From Planctomycetota bacterium (GTDB taxonomy: Bacteria > Planctomycetota > SKW154), in assembly GCA_026418755.1 (NCBI GenBank), contig JAOAAR010000010.1, positions 1 to 16,168 on the forward strand: DNA of 16,168 bases, in the 5' to 3' direction. Under the pieces are notes generated by a model. It made no database searches, had not been told where the DNA came from, and was given only the letters and a program-made list of their open reading frames with translations. The position numbers and the translations under genes are program-made. This document shows positions 13,400-16,168 of this stretch, piece by piece (position 1 is the first letter of the stretch; the number at the start of each line of letters is the position of its first letter).

Positions 13400-14080
13400 T
13401 CAAAGACCGGCTATCAGACTATATTCTGTCTTCTTAATGGAAGCGGTTTGAACTGATAGAGATAACGCATCTAAAAGGTCATCGTACTCCGAATCAGGAT
13501 ATGAGAGAATCTGCTCTTTGAGTTCCCTCTGCTCCTTTTTAAGGTACACTCGTCCTGTCTCAAAGAGTGCCGCAAGTCTTATGATTCTCTTCTCCTTACT
13601 CTCCACCTGCTGAACAGCTCGGACTGGCACTCCTCTATCACATAGCATTTCAGCCAGAACTCTCTGATATGCGTTTGTCTCCACAGCAACACGAAGTGGC
13701 CTGTGTCTGAGACAGAGACTCTCTAAGAACTCGACCTGCTCTTTGAATGAAAGGCGATTCTGATAAGCCTCGATAACATAAAAGGTTTTCTCCTGAACCC
13801 CAATTACCACTGCTGCGAAATAGTCAGAGCGTTCTGAGACCGCTATAGCAGGATCAACGCCACAATAGACAGCCACTTTTGATGGGAGTTCGCTGTAATA
13901 CCTAATATGCTCTGGCTTAACGAACCCTCCCTCACACAGCGAAGGGTCGTTCTGAAACTGAAGAGCAAACATAACAGAGCCCATCATCTCTTTATACTCT
14001 TTTATTTTCCTTTCCGGAAACTTCTCTTCCCACAACACCTTCCCGTTCTCTTTTACTGCCCGAAAGACCATTACTTTCAC
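13400..14080 (-). CDS. Terminase large subunit reduced to its nuclease domain (ATPase half absent)
   Basis: The C-terminal half of phage terminase large subunit is an RNase H-like nuclease that cuts concatemeric DNA during packaging. These 226 residues start at the linker region (LWEEKFPERKIKEYKEMMGS, then FALQFQNDP), as in the TIGR01630-type domain. The nuclease covers about 68-215 with all expected acidic residues: D76 in GVDPA, E134 in AVETN, and D200/D201/D204 in YDDLLDAL. The whole N-terminal ATPase (Walker A and B) is missing. The same frame has a TGA about 20 bases upstream of the start, and only about 290 bases separate this gene from the next divergent gene. GTG 14080 has an excellent site GGAGG six bases upstream, so this is a translatable gene, not simply a fragment. 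It could be a domesticated nuclease or a prophage relic. Confidence 0.85.
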   Translation of the reverse strand: MKVMVFRAVKENGKVLWEEKFPERKIKEYKEMMGSVMFALQFQNDPSLCEGGFVKPEHIRYYSELPSKVAVYCGVDPAIAVSERSDYFAAVVIGVQEKTFYVIEAYQNRLSFKEQVEFLESLCLRHRPLRVAVETNAYQRVLAEMLCDRGVPVRAVQQVESKEKRIIRLAALFETGRVYLKKEQRELKEQILSYPDSEYDDLLDALSLSVQTASIKKTEYSLIAGL

Positions 14081-14204
14081 TCTTTGCCTCCGTTCCTCTT
14101 CTCAATACATAACCACATTTCTCGCAGACAGAACCGAAAGAGCGATCTCTAACATCACCCGTAGCGCGACAGTTGGGACAATAGAACATATGCCTTTTGA
14201 CCAT
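13992..14204 (-). CDS. Small zinc-ribbon protein overlapping the terminase-nuclease start
   Basis: This frame of 70 codons begins at ATG 14204, with AGGAGAG just upstream. Its first third is a clear zinc ribbon: CPNC at residues 9-12 and CEKC at 27-30, with 14 residues between the pairs, then GYVLRRG. The remainder is charged and low in complexity (EAKSESNGLSGSKRERE) and lies mostly inside the 89-base overlap with the terminase-nuclease gene, where that other frame is clearly the coding one. Either the two genes overlap and are translationally coupled, or the original product was a zinc ribbon joined to the nuclease and a frame change has split them. The zinc ribbon itself looks real; the C-terminal half may be read-through. 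Confidence 0.6.
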   Translation of the reverse strand: MVKRHMFYCPNCRATGDVRDRSFGSVCEKCGYVLRRGTEAKSESNGLSGSKREREGVVGREVSGKENKRV

Positions 14205-14324
14205 ACTTTCTCTCTCCTCTACTCGGTATGCGCTTCATATACACATAGAGAAGGGCACCTTAACGAACAGCGAAGAGGATGAAAAGCCGACTCCCCCTCT
14301 TCTCTTACTTCATCCATTTTTTTA

Positions 14325-14354
14325 TTGACAAGAGAGTTGTTTCTTAGTTACACT
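14325..14354 (+). promoter_or_regulatory. Sigma70-type promoter for the CxxC membrane protein
   Basis: A perfect TTGACA (14325-14330) is followed after 18 bases by TACACT (14349-14354, four of six matches). The ribosome site AAGGAG (14370-14375) and ATG 14385 follow. The rest of the divergent gap (14205-14324) holds no gene and no trusted promoter for the minus-strand phage cluster. Confidence 0.5.
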
Positions 14355-14384
14355 TAAATTAACCTATTGAAGGAGATGCCAGTA

Positions 14385-14888
14385 ATGATAGAGGCTGTTC
14401 GATGGGAGTATGAAAGGAAATTCATCTTGATTACTCTTCTCATTACGGCAGGCATTCTCATTGGTATTCCAATACTTCTCTATGAGTTCAAGTTTGAGGT
14501 GGACGAACGGGCGGTCATTTTTTCGGTGAACGGTGTCCCCCATTGTCCTTACTGTTACAGGGTAGTTGAACCGCACATCGGTTACTGCCGCCAGTGCAAG
14601 AAGAGGCACAGATGGGTCGACGGAGAAGTCAAGTGTTGGTATTGTTACGGACGAAAACTATGTCCTGAATGTAACGGTACGGCACAAAAGATTTACAACA
14701 TTAGCGAGAGATACGATTGTCACGGTTGCTACGGAGTGTTTTATGAGCCGCAACCGCCAACATCATCAGGAGAACCACGCCCGCCAAAAGCAAAATGGAT
14801 GTCGTTTGGCAGATGTCCACACTGTAGCGACTCGGGCTGGGTCATATGGGGTTGTTCAAATGTCCGACTGGAGCCTCAACGAAAATAA
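14385..14888 (+). CDS. Single-pass membrane protein with six CxxC zinc-binding pairs
   Basis: From ATG 14385 (nine bases after AAGGAG) the product has 167 residues. TTG 14367 and ATG 14376 are in frame but precede or overlap the ribosome site. Residues 13-33 form one transmembrane helix (FILITLLITAGILIGIPILL) after a charged N terminus. The rest is cysteine-rich: CPYC 54-57, CRQC 68-71, CWYC 84-87, CPEC 93-96, CHGC 112-115 and CPHC 144-147, plus C157. The central CWYCYGRKLCPECNG resembles a DnaJ-type zinc module (CxxCxG spacing), so several structural zinc sites are likely. A proline-rich linker (PQPPTSSGEPRPPKAK) separates the last pair. I recognise no named family. The gene ends 33 bases before the toroid-repeat gene and probably forms an operon with it. 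Confidence 0.78.
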   Translation: MIEAVRWEYERKFILITLLITAGILIGIPILLYEFKFEVDERAVIFSVNGVPHCPYCYRVVEPHIGYCRQCKKRHRWVDGEVKCWYCYGRKLCPECNGTAQKIYNISERYDCHGCYGVFYEPQPPTSSGEPRPPKAKWMSFGRCPHCSDSGWVIWGCSNVRLEPQRK

Positions 14889-14921
14889 CCCTTTCCAGAC
14901 AGGCTAAGGGGGAGGGGGTTT

Positions 14922-16149
14922 ATGAATCACTTTAAGGTTTTTCTCCTCATTTTTCTAATCATCTTTTCTCAATCAGGCGTTACACAGGATGAGAACTTTC
15001 AGCAACAACCACAGCAACAGCCTCCCCCGCAGGGGCAGAAGCAGGACGAAAAGAAAGAAGAAAAACCTCTTACGCCTCCATCGAGGGAAGAGATAGAGGC
15101 AGCGGTCAGAAAAGGGGTTGAGTGGTTGCTGGCGCTCCAGAAACCAGACGGTTCGTTTGACGGAATCTATGCGAGTAGTTACGGAATGGGAAACACAGCA
15201 TTGTGTCTTCTGGCGCTTCTTAAGAGTGGAGTCAGAAGAGACCATCCTTCAATCCAAAAAGGGTTTGCTTATGCGATGAAACTGCCGCTGCAGCAGGTTT
15301 ACAGTGTCTCGATTATGATAATGGCTCTTGAAGCGTATTATGAGCCGACGGAGGCAGAGTTAGAGAAGGTAGGCAAGTCGCTTAAGACGACGCCGGCTGA
15401 GTTGGTGGCAAAAAGAGTGGAGCCAACAACGCGTAAATGGATTTCAGATGCGGTTGAGTGGCTCATTTCAAAGCAGCAGGCGAACATCTGGCGCTATCCG
15501 GAGGGAGGAGAAGATGTTTCAAACACGCAATATGCTCTTCTTGCGCTGAATGCCGCTATGCGGATGAAGATTCAGGTTCCTCCTGCCGTATTCAAGAAAG
15601 CAGCCGATTATTTTTTGAAGTATCAGGGGGAGTCGAAAGAAGAGTTCAAGCCAACATTCAAGGTGCCGGCAGCGGATTTCAGCATAAGTCAACTGCGCCA
15701 AATGGAGAAAGATTATTACAAGCGACTGACAGAACAGGCAAAAGAAGCAAAAAAAGAAGGAGAGAAGACCTCTACCGATGATGTGAAGAAGCCGAAGACA
15801 GAACTTGCGGAGGACCCTTATCGCCGCTTTGGGGTTGAAGAAGCGAATTTTAAAATGTATCCGCGTGGATGGCAGTATGTTGCACCAGCACCTTATAAGA
15901 CAGCGGATGGAAAAGAGATGCCTGCACCACCTGTGCGCGGCACCGGGAGCATGACAACAGCAGGACTCGCCGCTCTTATCATATGCAAAGCAGGGTTAGA
16001 AGGGAGTCCTTTCTGGACGAAAGAGTATTCTGCCCAAGTGAACCAGGCAATCAGAGACGGTGCCGCCTGGATTGCGAAGTATTTCGCAGTTTCAGGTAAT
16101 CCTTACGAAGGAACCGCCTCTCCTTCAAGTTCACATCACTATTACTACC
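14922..16149 (+). CDS. Exported prenyltransferase/squalene-oxidase-repeat protein (3' end missing)
   Basis: 409 residues of genome-encoded sequence are visible. MNHFKVFLLIFLIIFSQSGV looks like a signal peptide, followed by a Q/P-rich linker (QQQPQQQPPPQGQ) and a charged stretch. Alpha/alpha-toroid repeats of the squalene-hopene-cyclase type follow: GVEWLLALQKPDGSFDG, GNTALCLLALLKSGV, AVEWLISKQQANIWRYP, NTQYALLALNAAM and GSMTTAGLAALIICKAG. A long charged insert (about residues 240-300) separates the repeat groups. Proteins like this are common in planctomycetes and are usually exported; no cyclase DxDD motif is visible, so catalysis of terpene cyclisation is unlikely. ATG 14922 follows GGGGGAGGGGG. 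The last real residues are SSSHHYYY. The frame continues into adapter sequence as PVSYTHL, which is not part of the protein. Confidence 0.85.
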
Positions 16150-16168
16150 CTGTCTCTTATACACATCT
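16150..16168 (+). other. Residual Nextera (Tn5 mosaic end) sequencing adapter
   Basis: The contig ends exactly in CTGTCTCTTATACACATCT, the 19-base Nextera transposase adapter. It abuts a coding sequence that would otherwise continue. These bases are library-preparation sequence, not genome, and should be trimmed. Genome sequence ends at 16149. Confidence 0.97.

Noticed and set aside
15458..15781. 107-codon frame inside the toroid-repeat gene
   Set aside because: It is a shadow of the repeat protein, which has clear motifs in the other frame.
1..16168. CRISPR array, complete insertion sequence, or origin of replication
   Set aside because: No regularly spaced repeats, no intact transposase with terminal repeats, and no DnaA-box cluster were seen by eye.

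Overview
This window is a bacterial contig of moderate GC content. The two contig ends cut genes at both sides: frr on the left and a squalene-cyclase-like repeat protein on the right. The last 19 bases are a sequencing adapter, not genome. Several families point to a Planctomycetota-like or neighbouring deep-branching, Gram-negative-type lineage: a membrane-tethered Ser/Thr kinase, a TIGR03790-type lipoprotein, an exported prenyltransferase/squalene-oxidase-repeat protein and short-form AhcY. None of the three tRNAs encodes CCA. The taxonomic guess is recall-based and weak.

Layout. (1) 1-2747, + strand: the end of ribosome recycling factor, tRNA-Lys(TTT), tRNA-Arg(TCT), a PfkB-family sugar kinase and a transmembrane Ser/Thr kinase. 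They are packed so tightly that they look like one transcript with embedded tRNAs. (2) 2748-5495: an intergenic region that may hold a decayed transposase, then a promoter and the metK-ahcY pair, which make S-adenosylmethionine and dispose of S-adenosylhomocysteine. (3) 5496-7420: a second long intergenic region sharing a short repeat with the first, then a small B12-binding mutase subunit and an acyl-CoA dehydrogenase (acyl-CoA metabolism). (4) 7490-10017: a strong promoter, tRNA-Met(CAT), and three envelope proteins: a HEAT-like lipoprotein, an RG-rich membrane protein and a TIGR03790-type lipoprotein.

(5) 10104-11930: obg (minus) and a membrane-anchored coiled-coil protein (plus), diverging from overlapping promoter elements. 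(6) 11945-14204, minus strand: an isolated phage-derived cluster with a zinc-ribbon ORF, a terminase large subunit reduced to its nuclease half, and a full-length portal-like protein. There is no ATPase, capsid or tail gene, and host-type genes lie on both sides. This is the most unusual part of the window. (7) 14325-16149: a promoter, a membrane protein with six CxxC pairs, and the start of an exported toroid-repeat protein.

The housekeeping parts (frr, tRNAs, obg, metK, ahcY) are ordinary. The points to follow up are the ATPase-less terminase/portal cluster, tRNA-mRNA co-transcription, the C55 tRNA-Lys, the shared intergenic repeat, and the adapter, which corrupts the last seven codons of the final reading frame.
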